From Pandoraea terrigena (GTDB lineage: Bacteria; Pseudomonadota; Gammaproteobacteria; Burkholderiales; Burkholderiaceae), in NCBI RefSeq assembly GCF_902459705.1, contig NZ_CABPRU010000001.1, positions 124,001 through 188,000 of the forward strand: a stretch of DNA of 64,000 bases. The letters run 5' to 3'. The translations under genes and the position numbers were made by a program. Positions 26,933 through 36,564 of this stretch are shown here, in pieces. The notes under the pieces were generated by a model. That model was not told the DNA's origin, searched no databases, and worked only from the letters and a program-made list of their open reading frames with translations. Positions within the stretch are counted from its first letter, which is position 1; the number at the start of each line of letters is the position of its first letter.

Positions 26933-27811
26933 TTACTCGCCGATCAGGAACGGCGGGCCGAAGCGCGTGGCGATGTGCTCGGTCGACTCGAACAATTCGC
27001 GCAGAACCTGACTCGTGCATGTCGGCTGGACGTATAAATAGAACGCAACGTCGGGCAGGCGCGGCAGGCCGTCGGCTTCGGAGAGGACACGCATGTTCGC
27101 ATCGAGAAGCTCGGTGGTACGGGCCGTGACGCCGAGGCCTGCGCTGATCGCTGCCCGGATGCCGGTGAGGGTTGGCGAGATGAAGCTCGTGCGCCAGGCG
27201 ATGCCCGCCGCATTGAGTCGTTCAATGGACAGGCGGCGAAACAGGCTCAGGTCGTCGGCCATCACCAGCGGCACGGGGGCGGACGAATTGAAGATGAAGT
27301 CGTCAGCGCAGATCCACACCATCGGCGATGTGCGCAGCTTGATGCCAGGGAAGGCCTCGTCGTAGCGAGTCGAGATCGCCAGATCCAGCTCCTTGTCGCG
27401 CAGGGCATCCATCAAATGCGGGCTGCGTCCGACGATGATCTCCAACTGCAATTCCGCCGAGAGCTTCGATAGCCGCCGCAACATGCTCGGCAGAATCGAG
27501 TCGGCCACGTCGTGCGGCGAACCGATGCGCAGCTTTTCAACCGGTCCGCGCGTTTGCATGACCTGCACGGCCTGGTCGTTGAGCGCAAGAATCTTGTTCG
27601 CGTAGGCGACGAGCCGCACGCCATCGGCGGTCATCGTCTTCTGCCGCCCCTGCTTTTCGAACAGCGCGCACCCCATCTCCTGTTCGAGGCGCTGCATCTG
27701 CTGGGTGATTGCAGACTGCGTGCGACCCACGCGCGTGGCCGCTGCCGCAAAGGTCTCGTGCTGCGCAATCGCCACGAACGTGCGCAACAGATCGATATCC
27801 AGATTCCGCAT
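26933..27811 (-). CDS. LysR-type regulator of the sulfur amino-acid cluster
   Basis: 292 residues with helix-turn-helix at 1-65 (LDIDLLRTFVAIAQHETFAA, SAITQQMQRLEQEMGCALFEKQGR) and an effector domain from about 92. It is divergent from the amino-acid ABC transporter operon, with a TGAGAT-N13-ATCTCA element between, so it most likely controls that operon. An 11-base G run (26916-26926) lies just past its stop. The effector may be cysteine or a derivative, judged only from the neighbours. Confidence 0.87.
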   Translation of the reverse strand: MRNLDIDLLRTFVAIAQHETFAAAATRVGRTQSAITQQMQRLEQEMGCALFEKQGRQKTMTADGVRLVAYANKILALNDQAVQVMQTRGPVEKLRIGSPHDVADSILPSMLRRLSKLSAELQLEIIVGRSPHLMDALRDKELDLAISTRYDEAFPGIKLRTSPMVWICADDFIFNSSAPVPLVMADDLSLFRRLSIERLNAAGIAWRTSFISPTLTGIRAAISAGLGVTARTTELLDANMRVLSEADGLPRLPDVAFYLYVQPTCTSQVLRELFESTEHIATRFGPPFLIGE

Positions 27812-27849
27812 GATAGTTTTGGCCGATACTTCAGAGGCGCTAATGTTTA

Positions 27850-27874
27850 TGAGATAAAAATTAAATTGATCTCA
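27850..27874. promoter_or_regulatory. Candidate LysR operator before the ABC transporter operon
   Basis: TGAGAT, 13 AT-rich bases, ATCTCA: perfect 6-base inverted arms within the 187-base divergent promoter region. Confidence 0.5.
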
Positions 27875-27998
27875 AGAATTTTGGTCGATAACCTGCGTAA
27901 CACTCAAGCAATATTTATGTAATCGGGCAAAGGCCGACGTTGGCTGGTCCCCCGATCATCGATTCGCCCTTCGGTCGAACTCAAGGAGACTCAGGATC

Positions 27999-28823
27999 AT
28001 GTGGCAACGACACTTTGCAGCCGCGCTGCTCGCAACACTCGCCATGACGGGCGTTGCGCACGCCGACCAACTGGCTGACATCAAGGCGCGCGGCACGCTC
28101 GTTTGCGGCACCCAGAATGCCAGCGAGCCGTACGCGTTCCCCGACGCGGCCACGCGCAGGATCGTCGGCTTTGACGTTGACGTGTGCAATGCGATCGCGA
28201 AGGGGCTGGGCGTGAAGCTCGAACACCGTGCGCTGTCGACCGATGCCCGGATCCCCGAACTCAAGACGCACCGCGTCGATGTGCTGGCCGCCGCCGTCGC
28301 CTGGATGCCGGCGCGTGCCGCGCAGGTCGACTTCAGCGACCAGTATTTCGTCGCCCCGCTCCGCGTGCTGGTGCGCGCCGACTCGCCGGTGCAGACGCTC
28401 GACCAGCTTGCCGGCAAGAAGATCGCCGCGTCCGAGGGTTCCAGCTCGGCCGCCGTTTCGGTCACGCGTTTGCCCGATTCGAACCTGCTCACGTTTCACG
28501 ACATTTCGTCGGCGTTCCTCGCGCTGCAGCAAGGCAAGGTCGAAGGGCTGGTGGCGGGGCAACTGATCCTGGCGCGCTTCGCCAACGAGGCGGCCGCCAA
28601 AGGCGGCCAGCAGTATCGACTGCTGACCAAGCCGGTCTTCGAAGAGCGTTGGGGCGTGGTGACGAACAAGAACGAGCCGGCGCTGCTCGCGGCCGTGAAC
28701 AAGATCCTGGTCGACTATGACAAGTCGAACGGTCTGCAGCAGAGTTTCGACAAGTGGCTCGGCAACAAGTCGGTCTACAAGTTCACGCGCGACTACAAGG
28801 TCGAGCCGATCAAGGTGCAGTAA
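27999..28823 (+). CDS. Polar amino-acid ABC transporter, periplasmic binding protein
   Basis: 274 residues with a signal peptide (1-22, cut after AHA). It is a family 3 solute-binding protein: LADIKARGTLVCGTQ at the mature start, 'RRIVGFDVDVCNAIAKGLG', and the hinge strands around VDFSDQYFV. It binds an amino acid in the periplasm and hands it to the two permeases encoded next. The company of a thiol dioxygenase and a cystathionine beta-lyase points to cysteine/cystine or a related sulfur compound. Confidence 0.9.
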   Translation: MWQRHFAAALLATLAMTGVAHADQLADIKARGTLVCGTQNASEPYAFPDAATRRIVGFDVDVCNAIAKGLGVKLEHRALSTDARIPELKTHRVDVLAAAVAWMPARAAQVDFSDQYFVAPLRVLVRADSPVQTLDQLAGKKIAASEGSSSAAVSVTRLPDSNLLTFHDISSAFLALQQGKVEGLVAGQLILARFANEAAAKGGQQYRLLTKPVFEERWGVVTNKNEPALLAAVNKILVDYDKSNGLQQSFDKWLGNKSVYKFTRDYKVEPIKVQ

Positions 28824-28838
28824 GCGAGACGCGGCGTC

Positions 28839-29531
28839 ATGTTCGATCTTTCGTTTCTGCTCGAAGACGGCTACCTGAAGCTGTTTCGCGACGGGGTGCT
28901 GACAACGCTCCAACTGTTCGTCGCCTCGGGCCTGCTGGCCATCGTGGTGGGCGTAGTGCTCACCACGTTGCGCGCGCTGCCGGTCAAGCTTTTCAAGGGC
29001 TTCGTGATCGCGGTGGTGGAGTATCACCGCAACGTGCCCGTGCTGGTGCAGATTCTCGTGTGGTATTTCGGCGTGCCCCAATTGCTGCCCGAAGGCTTGC
29101 GCAACTGGATCAACGCGGGCAACACCGAGTTCTTCTTCGCAACGATCGCCCTGGCGCTCAACGCGGGCGCGTTTATCTCCGAAGACCTGCGCTCGGGATT
29201 GCGGGCCATCCCGAACACTCAGCAGGAAGCCGCATGGTCCATTGGTCTCACGTATTTGCAATCGTTCCGTTACGTCGTGCTGCCGCAGGGCATTCGCGTG
29301 GCCATGCCCGCGTTGCTCAACCAGGCGCTGCTGCTCTTCAAGAACAGTTCGCTGGCGATGGCCATCGGCGTGCACGAGCTGCTGTATCGCACGCGTCAGA
29401 TTGATAACCTGACCTTTCGCACGTTCGACGTGTTCCTGGTGGCGACGATCCTGTATCTGATCGGCACGCTGGCCCTGATGGCGCTCTCCGAGCACTTCAC
29501 CAAACGCCGTATGGCGCCCTCGGGAGTCTGA
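28839..29531 (+). CDS. Amino-acid ABC transporter permease (first)
   Basis: 230 residues, about five helices, HisMQ/GlnP type. The family motif for ATPase contact is seen in 'AAWSIGLTYLQSFRYVVLPQ' (the EAA loop). It lies 15 bases after the binding-protein gene and 3 bases before the second permease. The two permeases would form a heterodimer in the inner membrane. Confidence 0.92.
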   Translation: MFDLSFLLEDGYLKLFRDGVLTTLQLFVASGLLAIVVGVVLTTLRALPVKLFKGFVIAVVEYHRNVPVLVQILVWYFGVPQLLPEGLRNWINAGNTEFFFATIALALNAGAFISEDLRSGLRAIPNTQQEAAWSIGLTYLQSFRYVVLPQGIRVAMPALLNQALLLFKNSSLAMAIGVHELLYRTRQIDNLTFRTFDVFLVATILYLIGTLALMALSEHFTKRRMAPSGV

Positions 29532-29534
29532 GCG

Positions 29535-30227
29535 ATGTACGAGATCCTGCATGACTATCTCGCGTTGTTCCTCGTCGGGAGCTGGCCCAACGGTCCGCTC
29601 GGCGGCGTAGCGATCACGCTCGTACTCTCGGCGCTCGGGCTGGTGATGTCGTTCCCCATCGCGGTCGTGATCGGCTTGGCGCAAGTCTCGCCGTTGCGCT
29701 GGCTGCGACGTGCGGCCGGTGTGTGGACGCGGCTTGTGCGCGGTATCCCGCTGTTGATGATCATCTTCTGGGCGTACTTCGCCGTGCCGATGCTCGTGGG
29801 GGCCGAGGTGTCGGCATTCACCACGGCCGTGTGCGCGATCATCGTCTACGAGAGTGCCTTCCTGTCGCAGATTGTGCGCGCCGGTCTCGAAGGCCTGCCG
29901 CGCGGCCAGATGGAAGCGGCGCGCTCGAACGGCCTTTCGTGGTTGCAAAGCATGCGTTATGTGCAATTGCCGCAGGCGCTGGCGAACATGCTGCCGTCGA
30001 TCGTCAACCAGTTCGTGTCGATCATCAAGGCGACGTCGCTCGCCTATGTGATCGGGGTGCCCGAGCTCACGTACTCGGCCGCGCAGGTCAATACGATTGT
30101 GCTGACCAAGCCGCTGCAGACGTTCCTTGTGCTCGCAGCTTTCTATTTCGTGTTGTGTTTCGCCATTTCCCGTTTCGCTGGCTGGCTCGAGCGTCGTATC
30201 GCTCGTCAGCGCGCGGGTTTGGCGTAA
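29535..30227 (+). CDS. Amino-acid ABC transporter permease (second)
   Basis: 230 residues of the same GlnP type, with [24 protein letters not shown] as the EAA loop and helix '[18 protein letters not shown]'. Equal in length to its partner, so probably an old duplication. It sits between the first permease and the ATPase gene in an uninterrupted operon. Confidence 0.92.
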   Translation: MYEILHDYLALFLVGSWPNGPLGGVAITLVLSALGLVMSFPIAVVIGLAQVSPLRWLRRAAGVWTRLVRGIPLLMIIFWAYFAVPMLVGAEVSAFTTAVCAIIVYESAFLSQIVRAGLEGLPRGQMEAARSNGLSWLQSMRYVQLPQALANMLPSIVNQFVSIIKATSLAYVIGVPELTYSAAQVNTIVLTKPLQTFLVLAAFYFVLCFAISRFAGWLERRIARQRAGLA

Positions 30228-30256
30228 GTGCAGGATTCAAGAAGGAGAACGCGACC

Positions 30257-31030
30257 ATGACCATGCTCGCATTCGAGAATGTCGATAAGTATTACGGCGA
30301 TCACCACGTGCTCAAGGGCATCGACGCCACCATCGGACGCGGCGAAGTCGTTGTCGTGTGCGGCCCGTCGGGCTCTGGCAAGTCGACGCTGATTCGCACC
30401 GTTACGCGCCTCGAAGCCATTCAGAAAGGCCGCATCCTCTTCGAAGGCAGGGATGTCACCGCGCGCGACGTCAAGCTCAACCAGTTGCGGGCACGCATCG
30501 GCTTCGTGTTCCAGAGCTTCAATCTGTTTCAGAACCTCTCGGTGCGCCAGAACCTGATGCTCGGGCCGACGAAAGTGCTTGGCATGTCGCGCGACGAAGC
30601 GCTCGCCCAGGCCGAGACGCTGCTCGCCAAGGTTGGCCTCGCCCACAAGATCGATGCCATGCCCGCGAACCTCTCGGGCGGTCAGCAGCAACGCGTGGCC
30701 ATTGCGCGCGCGCTCGCCATGAAACCGCCGCTCATGCTGTTCGACGAGCCGACGAGCGCGCTCGATCCGGAAATGGTGCAGGAGGTTCTGCAAGTCATGC
30801 GTTCGCTGGCGGACGAGGGCCTGACGATGATGATTGTCACGCACGAGATGGGATTTGCGCGCGACGTGTCGAGCCGCGTCTGGTTCATGGACCAGGGGCA
30901 GCTGCTCGAAGACGCACCGCCCGCGGAATTCTTCAGCCAGCCGAAACACGCGCGAGCGCAGCGTTTCCTGCAGGACGTGCGGCGTCCGTCGCCGACGATC
31001 GGCATGCCGCGAGACGTCGTGCCCGCGTGA
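30257..31030 (+). CDS. Amino-acid ABC transporter ATP-binding protein
   Basis: 257 residues from the ATG at 30257 (AAGGAG upstream). Complete ATPase: Walker [11 protein letters not shown] loop [14 protein letters not shown], signature [16 protein letters not shown], Walker [16 protein letters not shown], switch VTHEMGFA. This is the GlnQ/HisP subfamily for polar amino-acid importers and completes a full importer with the three genes upstream. Its C-terminus extends about 15 residues past the usual end. Confidence 0.94.
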   Translation: MTMLAFENVDKYYGDHHVLKGIDATIGRGEVVVVCGPSGSGKSTLIRTVTRLEAIQKGRILFEGRDVTARDVKLNQLRARIGFVFQSFNLFQNLSVRQNLMLGPTKVLGMSRDEALAQAETLLAKVGLAHKIDAMPANLSGGQQQRVAIARALAMKPPLMLFDEPTSALDPEMVQEVLQVMRSLADEGLTMMIVTHEMGFARDVSSRVWFMDQGQLLEDAPPAEFFSQPKHARAQRFLQDVRRPSPTIGMPRDVVPA

Positions 31031-31136
31031 CGCGCCGCCGACAAATACGACGCAAACGACAGCTACCTACCCGAACACGCTACCGGGCTCCCACCGGAGC
31101 CATCGCAAAACAAAGTTCTACGGAGAAGACTTCATC

Positions 31137-31733
31137 ATGTCCACGCCCACCCTTGCCGAACAACGTCAGGCCGTCGTCAGCGACGCGATCGCGGCCATGA
31201 AGGCTACGCTAGCCCCCGAGGGCGAGACGCGCCCCGCGCTGGCCGCCGTGCTCGATCAGGTCAAATCGCTTGCCGCGCGAACCGCGCTGTGGAGTGAGGC
31301 CGACTTCCCGCCGCCGGCCGACGGCGAACTGCAAGCGCGTTATTTGATTCATGAAGACGCGGACAAGACCTACGCGCTGTACCTGAACGTCATGCGACCG
31401 GGCAAGAAGATCACGCCGCACAACCATACGACCTGGGCGTGCATCGCGGCGGTCGACGGCGTTGAGTACAACTACGTCTACCGTCGAACGGACGATGGCA
31501 AGACGCCGGGCGTCGGCACATTGGAAGTGAGCGACACGGTCGTAGTTGATCCGGGTCATGGCATTGCGCTGGCATCGGAAGACATTCACGCCGTCGAGAT
31601 CAAGGGCGACGCACCGATTCGTCACCTGCACATGTACGGCCGTGCGCTCGAGACGCTGACCGAGCGCATCACGTTCGATCTCGCCAAGGGCACGTATCAA
31701 GTCATGGACATCGGCGTGAAGACCCGCCGCTAG
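31137..31733 (+). CDS. Thiol dioxygenase of the cysteine dioxygenase family (cupin)
   Basis: 198 residues, a single cupin barrel. The non-haem iron ligands are visible as the HNH of '[19 protein letters not shown]' and a later His in PIRHLHMYG. The family oxidises cysteine to cysteine sulfinate, or 3-mercaptopropionate to its sulfinate in related bacterial enzymes; the sequence alone does not decide. It follows the importer operon with a 106-base gap and is probably the intracellular step acting on the imported thiol. Confidence 0.85.
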   Translation: MSTPTLAEQRQAVVSDAIAAMKATLAPEGETRPALAAVLDQVKSLAARTALWSEADFPPPADGELQARYLIHEDADKTYALYLNVMRPGKKITPHNHTTWACIAAVDGVEYNYVYRRTDDGKTPGVGTLEVSDTVVVDPGHGIALASEDIHAVEIKGDAPIRHLHMYGRALETLTERITFDLAKGTYQVMDIGVKTRR

Positions 31734-31901
31734 AACCCGCTAACGCTGCCGTGACCGCCGGGGCAGACCGGCGGCGAACCCCCTGACGGCGCGAGTGTTT
31801 CCCGCGCCCCCATTTTCACATCGCCCCACAGGGCGGTGCGGGCCGGCTCATCCCTACGCTTTGGGACTGGCCGGGTGGAACCTGACAACCGACGCAACGC
31901 T

Positions 31902-33503
31902 ATGACCTTGTTTACTCCTCACTTTGTGCCGCCCGCCCGTCTCAAGGATTGGCTGCACGACGGCGCCGAGATCGCCGTGTTCGACGTGCGCGAGCATGGC
32001 GAGTACGGCGAAGCCCACCTCTTCTATGGTGTGACGCTGCCCTACAGCCGTCTCGAACTCGACATCGTGCGGCTCGCGCCGCGCCGCGACGCCCGGGTGG
32101 TGCTCTACGACACCAACGGGCGTGTCGCCGTGCAGGCGGCGCAGCGTCTGGCCGCGCTCGGCTATACCGGTGTGTACGTGCTCGAAGGCGGTACCGACGC
32201 TTGGCAACAAGCCGGTTTCCCCCTGTTCGCCGGGGTGAACGTGCCGTCGAAGACCTTCGGCGAGCTGGTGGAGATGGCGTATCACACGCCTCGCGTGACG
32301 GCGCGCGAGCTGGCCGCCATGCGCGAGCGCGGCGACGACGTGGTGATTCTCGACGGGCGCCCCGTCAGCGAATACCTGAAGATGACGATTCCGTCGTCGA
32401 TTTGCTGCCCCAATGGCGAACTCGGCTATCGTATTCGCGAGCTGGTGCCGAACGCTACGACGCCCATCGTCGTGAACTGCGCCGGCCGCACACGCAGCAT
32501 CATCGGTGCGCAGACGCTCATCAACCTCGGCATTCCCAATCCGGTGATGGCCCTGGAGAATGGCACGCAGGGTTGGTATCTGGAGGATTTGCCGCTGGAG
32601 CATGGCAGCACGCGCCGTTATCCGGACGCGGTCGCGCCGTCGAGTCTCGCGCAGATGCGCGAAGCGAGCGGTGCGTTGGCCGAACGCTTCGCGGTGCCCG
32701 AAGTGGATGCCGCGACGTTTGCGCAATGGACAACGGACACGTCGCGCACGCTGTTCCTGTGCGACGTGCGCACACCGGAAGAATTCGCCGCCGGGTCGCT
32801 GCCCGGTGCGCAGCACACGCCGGGCGGACAGTTGATTCAGGCGACGGACCAATACGTGGGCGTGCGTCATGCCCGGTTGGTGCTGTTCGACAATGACGGT
32901 GTGCGCGCACCGATCGTGGCGAGCTGGCTGCGCCAGTTGGGTCACGACGCGTACGTGTTGCGCGATGGACTCGCCAGCGGGGCGTCGCTGCCCTTGCGCG
33001 CCTCAGCGTTCGACGAGACGCTGCCGGAGATCGACGCCGCCAAGCTCGCTGCCGCGCTGGCCGATGGCAGTGTCACGGTCGTCGACCTGCGGCCGAGCAT
33101 GAGCTACCGTCGCGAGCATGTGCCGGGCGCGCAGTGGGCGATTCGTCCTCGACTGCCCAACCTGCCTGCGTCGCGTGACATCGTGCTCATCGCGGACGAG
33201 CGCGGCGTTGCGGAACTGTTCGTTGCCGACTGGCGGCGTGCGAACGCGGACGACGCCCGCGCGTTCTCGCTGCTCGCAGGCGGGTTCAAGGCTTGGGTGG
33301 TCGCGGGGCAGCCGGTGGAGAGCACGCCCGATTTGCCGGTCGATGCCGAGTGCATCGACTACCTGTTCTTCGTACACGACCGTCATGACGGGAACAAGGC
33401 GGCGGCGCGGCAGTATCTCGCGTGGGAGACGGGTTTGCTCGCGCAGCTCGACGACCGGGAGCGTGGTGCTTTCCGTATCGGTGCGCCTGCCGACACGAAG
33501 TAA
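31902..33503 (+). CDS. Four-domain rhodanese-like protein
   Basis: 533 residues with four rhodanese repeats, at about 10-115, 130-255, 285-385 and 395-500. Only domain 2 keeps the sulfurtransferase cysteine (VVNCAGRTRSIIGAQ). The matching positions are Asp in domain 1 (VLYDTNGRVA), Asp in domain 3 (VLFDNDGVRA) and a non-cysteine in domain 4 (VLIADERGVA), so three domains are structural or regulatory. It would carry sulfur released from thiols. Placed between the dioxygenase and beta-lyase genes, it fits cysteine-sulfur disposal. A GTG start at 31836 is possible but the ATG matches the fold start. Confidence 0.88.
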   Translation: MTLFTPHFVPPARLKDWLHDGAEIAVFDVREHGEYGEAHLFYGVTLPYSRLELDIVRLAPRRDARVVLYDTNGRVAVQAAQRLAALGYTGVYVLEGGTDAWQQAGFPLFAGVNVPSKTFGELVEMAYHTPRVTARELAAMRERGDDVVILDGRPVSEYLKMTIPSSICCPNGELGYRIRELVPNATTPIVVNCAGRTRSIIGAQTLINLGIPNPVMALENGTQGWYLEDLPLEHGSTRRYPDAVAPSSLAQMREASGALAERFAVPEVDAATFAQWTTDTSRTLFLCDVRTPEEFAAGSLPGAQHTPGGQLIQATDQYVGVRHARLVLFDNDGVRAPIVASWLRQLGHDAYVLRDGLASGASLPLRASAFDETLPEIDAAKLAAALADGSVTVVDLRPSMSYRREHVPGAQWAIRPRLPNLPASRDIVLIADERGVAELFVADWRRANADDARAFSLLAGGFKAWVVAGQPVESTPDLPVDAECIDYLFFVHDRHDGNKAAARQYLAWETGLLAQLDDRERGAFRIGAPADTK

Positions 33504-33602
33504 GTGCGGACGCTGGCGTGCGCGTCTTATGGGCACGCCAGGCGTAATCTTCTGACTCGTTCGAATCGTTCAAAACCTTATCCTTATCCCCCACGCCCGA
33601 TC

Positions 33603-34793
33603 ATGTCCCGACAATCGCCCCCCAAACGTCTCGCCACCCGCCTGGTCAAGGGCGGCACGCACACCGTCGTCGTTGGCGGTCGCGCCGTCAATCCGCCGGT
33701 GGTGCGCGCGTCCACCGTGCTGTTCGAAACGATGGACGACATGAACGATGCGCGCCGCCGTCGCGGCACCGAGCGCATGTTCACCTACGGTGCGCGCGGC
33801 AATCCGACGGGCTTCGCGCTGGAGGATGTTGTCGCCGATCTGGAGGGTGGCTATCGCACGCGCCTCTTCCCGACGGGGCTCGCGGCGATCTCGATGGTGT
33901 TTCTCGCTTACGCGCGTCCGGGCGACCACGTGCTGATTTCGGACTGCGTGTACCAGCCGCTGCGTCACTTCGTGGAGACGTTTCTCAAGCCGTGGGGTGT
34001 GGAGGTCACTTACTTCCGCGCCGATGGCAGCGACGCGGCCGAGCACATGACGGCGCGTACAAGAATGATCTACGTTGAGACGCCGGGCTCACTTGTCTAC
34101 GAGTTGTGCGACATTCCGGCGCTGGCCGATCTGGCGCATCGTCATGGGGCGCTGCTCGTGGCGGACAACACGTGGGGGTCGGGCGTGCAGTGCCGTCCGC
34201 TCATGTTGGGTGCCGATATTTCGGTGATGGCTGCGACGAAGTACCTGAGTGGTCACTCCGACGTGATGATGGGGACGGTCACCACGACGCAGGAAGTCTG
34301 GCAGACGCTCTCCACGATGGCCGATGCACAGGGCGTGGCGGTGAGCCCTGACGACGCGTATCTTGTGCTGCGCGGCACGCGCACGCTGGCGGCGCGTTTG
34401 CAGATGCACGAGCGTCATGCGCTGGAAGTTGCACACTGGCTCGGCAGTCTGCCCGACGTGGCGCGCGTGTTCTGCCCGGCGTTGCCGACGCATCCGGGGC
34501 ACGCGTTGTGGCAACGCGATTGTGTCGGCACGAACGGGCTGATTTCCTTCGAATTCGCCAATGCCACGACGGCACAAGCGGACCGCTTCGTCGACGCGCT
34601 CGAGCTGTTCGGCATCGGCGCGTCGTGGGGCGGTTTCGAGAGTCTGGCGACGGTGTCGAACGTGGCGGGCACGCGCACGTGCGAGGACTGGACATCCGCC
34701 GGCCCGATCGTGCGTCTGCATATTGGTCTGGAAGATCCGCAGGATTTGATCGAGGATATGGCGGCGGCGCTTGAGCGAGTGTTCGGGCGGTAA
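33603..34793 (+). CDS. metC: Cystathionine beta-lyase (PLP enzyme)
   Basis: 396 residues of the Cys/Met metabolism PLP family. It shows the 'NPTGFALEDVVADLEGG' region with substrate tyrosine just before, VADNTWGSGVQ (cofactor Asp) and AATKYLSGHSDVMMG with the PLP lysine, typical of bacterial beta-lyases rather than gamma-synthases. It would split cystathionine or cysteine to a thiol or sulfide, pyruvate and ammonia. The last gene of the sulfur cluster, 99 bases after the rhodanese. In this context cysteine desulfhydration is as likely as methionine synthesis. Confidence 0.85.
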   Translation: MSRQSPPKRLATRLVKGGTHTVVVGGRAVNPPVVRASTVLFETMDDMNDARRRRGTERMFTYGARGNPTGFALEDVVADLEGGYRTRLFPTGLAAISMVFLAYARPGDHVLISDCVYQPLRHFVETFLKPWGVEVTYFRADGSDAAEHMTARTRMIYVETPGSLVYELCDIPALADLAHRHGALLVADNTWGSGVQCRPLMLGADISVMAATKYLSGHSDVMMGTVTTTQEVWQTLSTMADAQGVAVSPDDAYLVLRGTRTLAARLQMHERHALEVAHWLGSLPDVARVFCPALPTHPGHALWQRDCVGTNGLISFEFANATTAQADRFVDALELFGIGASWGGFESLATVSNVAGTRTCEDWTSAGPIVRLHIGLEDPQDLIEDMAAALERVFGR

Positions 34794-34867
34794 GGCCTGG
34801 GGGCTTCAGCGCCGCGCCTGAATCATGACGAAGGCGCGGGCGAGGACGCCCGCGGCCGTGCATTTCG

Positions 34868-36094
34868 CTACTTCCTCACGGGGGCGGCGTTGGCATCACC
34901 GTCGAGGGTGGTCAGGATCTGGTGCGCCGCGCGAATGCGCTCGTCCATCGGGTAGTTCTTGTTCGCGAGCAACACGATGCCCATCCGCTTCGACGGGACG
35001 AACGCGACATAAGCGCCGAACCCATTCGTCGAGCCTGTCTTGTTGACCCAGGCGACGGGCGTGGGCGCCACCGGCGGCGCGAGTTCGCGAGCGGGTGTCG
35101 GCTCGTACGCCATCCGGGCGGAGTTGCCGGCGAGCAGCGCATCGACGCTGACCGGATACGGATACTGTTCCCAAATCAGATCCTGCGTCATCGGCTGGTC
35201 GAAGAAATAGCCGGTATGGGTCGCGTTGATCGCTTGACCCAGCCGGTCGTCCTGCACCGGCTGTCCCAGGTTGGCGCGGACGAACCGCAGCAGGTCGCTA
35301 GCCGTCGTCTTCACGCCATAGGCCTCTTGATCGAACACGCCTGGTGAGACGCGAATCGGCTTGCCATCCTTCCCATATCCCCACGCGTAGTTTGCTCGCT
35401 GACTGTCCGGCACCTGGAGGTAGGTGTGCTGCATGTCGAGTGGCTTGAGGACGTGCTCGGTCATGAGTGTTGAGAAATCACCGTGCATTGCGCGTGCGGC
35501 GATCCAGCCGAGGGCACCGATGCTCACGTTCGAATAGGTTCGCACCGTGCCGGTCGGCTTCGCCGGTTTCCACGACTTGAGGTATTGCAGGATGTCGTGG
35601 GTGTTGTGAACGTTGTCGGGCACTTGAAGCGGCATGCCGCCGGTTGTGTGCGTGCCGAGATTGACGAGCTTCACGTCACCGAAAGGCGTGCCTGCGAGTT
35701 CGGGGACGAAGCGACTCGTCTTGTCGGAGAGCGAGAGGGCGCCGACGTTTTGCGCGTAGGCGGTGAGCGTCGCTGTGAATGTTTTGCTGACCGAGCCGAT
35801 TTCGAAGAGGGTGTCGGCAGTGACGGGGGTGTCGGCTCTCTTGTCGGCGACGCCGTAGTCGAAGACGTAGGCATGCCCGTCGAAGACGACGCCGACAGCC
35901 ATGCCGGGAATGCCCTGCCGGGCCATCAACGGGGTGATTGTTTTGTCGACGAGCGATTTTATGGCGTCTTGTTGGGGATTGGTCTGCACCTGTGCTTGCG
36001 GCTCGGCGGCGTAACTGCGCGCACTGAACGTCATCCAGGTGATGGCGGCAGTTGCCGCTAGCGCGGCGAAAACGGTGAGAGAGGTCTTTGTCAT
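34868..36094 (-). CDS. Class C (AmpC-type) beta-lactamase
   Basis: 408 residues with a signal peptide (about 1-30, AYAA-like cut). The serine enzyme motifs are in place: Ser101-Val-Ser-Lys104, Tyr187-Ser-Asn189, and Lys352-Thr-Gly354 in NKTGSTNGFGAYVAF. 'LGTHTTGGMPLQVPD' is a family marker of AmpC. It acts in the periplasm on cephalosporins and penicillins. No ampR is adjacent. The promoter region carries four GTAAC/T units in exact 9-base steps. Class C enzymes and DD-peptidases of this fold are related, but the length and motifs favour a true beta-lactamase. Confidence 0.92.
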   Translation of the reverse strand: MTKTSLTVFAALAATAAITWMTFSARSYAAEPQAQVQTNPQQDAIKSLVDKTITPLMARQGIPGMAVGVVFDGHAYVFDYGVADKRADTPVTADTLFEIGSVSKTFTATLTAYAQNVGALSLSDKTSRFVPELAGTPFGDVKLVNLGTHTTGGMPLQVPDNVHNTHDILQYLKSWKPAKPTGTVRTYSNVSIGALGWIAARAMHGDFSTLMTEHVLKPLDMQHTYLQVPDSQRANYAWGYGKDGKPIRVSPGVFDQEAYGVKTTASDLLRFVRANLGQPVQDDRLGQAINATHTGYFFDQPMTQDLIWEQYPYPVSVDALLAGNSARMAYEPTPARELAPPVAPTPVAWVNKTGSTNGFGAYVAFVPSKRMGIVLLANKNYPMDERIRAAHQILTTLDGDANAAPVRK

Positions 36095-36224
36095 CGAGGG
36101 TCGTCTCCGTGTGGGGGGCTCATGGGACGCACAATGTACGGGAGCAGTTCAGCGTCACTGTGAGGCGCGGCGAGCCATGACCGAAGCGTAATCGTAAATG
36201 GGTGCCCGCCCACGGCACGACGTC

Positions 36225-36256
36225 GTAACAGACGTAACCGGTGTAATGGATGTAAC
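36225..36256. repeat. Four GTAA(C/T)-N4 direct repeats upstream of the beta-lactamase gene
   Basis: GTAAC, GTAAC, GTAAT and GTAAC begin at 36225, 36234, 36243 and 36252, an exact 9-base period, 130-160 bases before the ampC-type start. They resemble tandem half-sites of an OmpR-family regulator such as CpxR (GTAAA-N5-GTAAA), with shorter spacing. Confidence 0.6.
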
Positions 36257-36355
36257 GCAGCACGCGAGTGACGTTAAACGCGATAGGCTCCTCATTCCGG
36301 TCGCACGAACAGTGTCACGAACTGTCGACTCAGCTCGATAGCTGCGTCATTACAC

Positions 36356-36420
36356 GGCATCTATCACCGGTGCCTTGACCGCCAAGATGAGGCCTGAACT
36401 CTTCGTCTCGTGTGTCTCGA
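36356..36420 (-). pseudogene. Fragment of a second CdiA/FhaB-type gene
   Basis: The minus strand reads ETHETKSSGLILAVKAPVIDA and a stop, matching 'ETHEMTSSGFTLAVKAPVIDA' encoded near 40562-40628 in the large chimeric gene. About 64 bases align at roughly 86% by eye. The fragment is isolated, so a second copy of the hemagglutinin-repeat gene has largely been lost. Confidence 0.75.
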
Positions 36421-36431
36421 TCAATCCCCAC

Positions 36432-36564
36432 TTAAGCCAACTGATCTCCTCGAAAACCGGGGCGATTCACGACGTAGACTCGGCCGTTGTGTAAGTTCAC
36501 AGTTAATGAGCCCTCCACACCGAAAGCGCTGCCTTTAGCGCTGACGTAGTCAGGTAACTTGGCG
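36432..36564 (-). pseudogene. Orphan polymorphic-toxin C-terminal tail cut by IS30
   Basis: Up to the IS30 end, the frame ends ...KLPDYVSAKGSAFGVEGSLTVNLHNGRVYVVNRPGF, then a stop at 36432. A 'DYVS...GS(L/V)xVNLHNGxxY' ending is seen in C-terminal modules of CdiA/FhaB proteins. The 5' part is displaced by the IS, so only about 44 codons remain. It would be a spare toxin tip of the adjacent locus. Toxin activity is unknown. Confidence 0.55.

Noticed and set aside
27981-29966. 661-residue open frame opposite the ABC importer genes
   Set aside because: Covers three clear importer genes in antisense and has no recognisable fold.
30001-31044. Minus-strand frames over the ABC ATPase
   Set aside because: The plus strand carries all ATPase motifs; the antisense frames have none.
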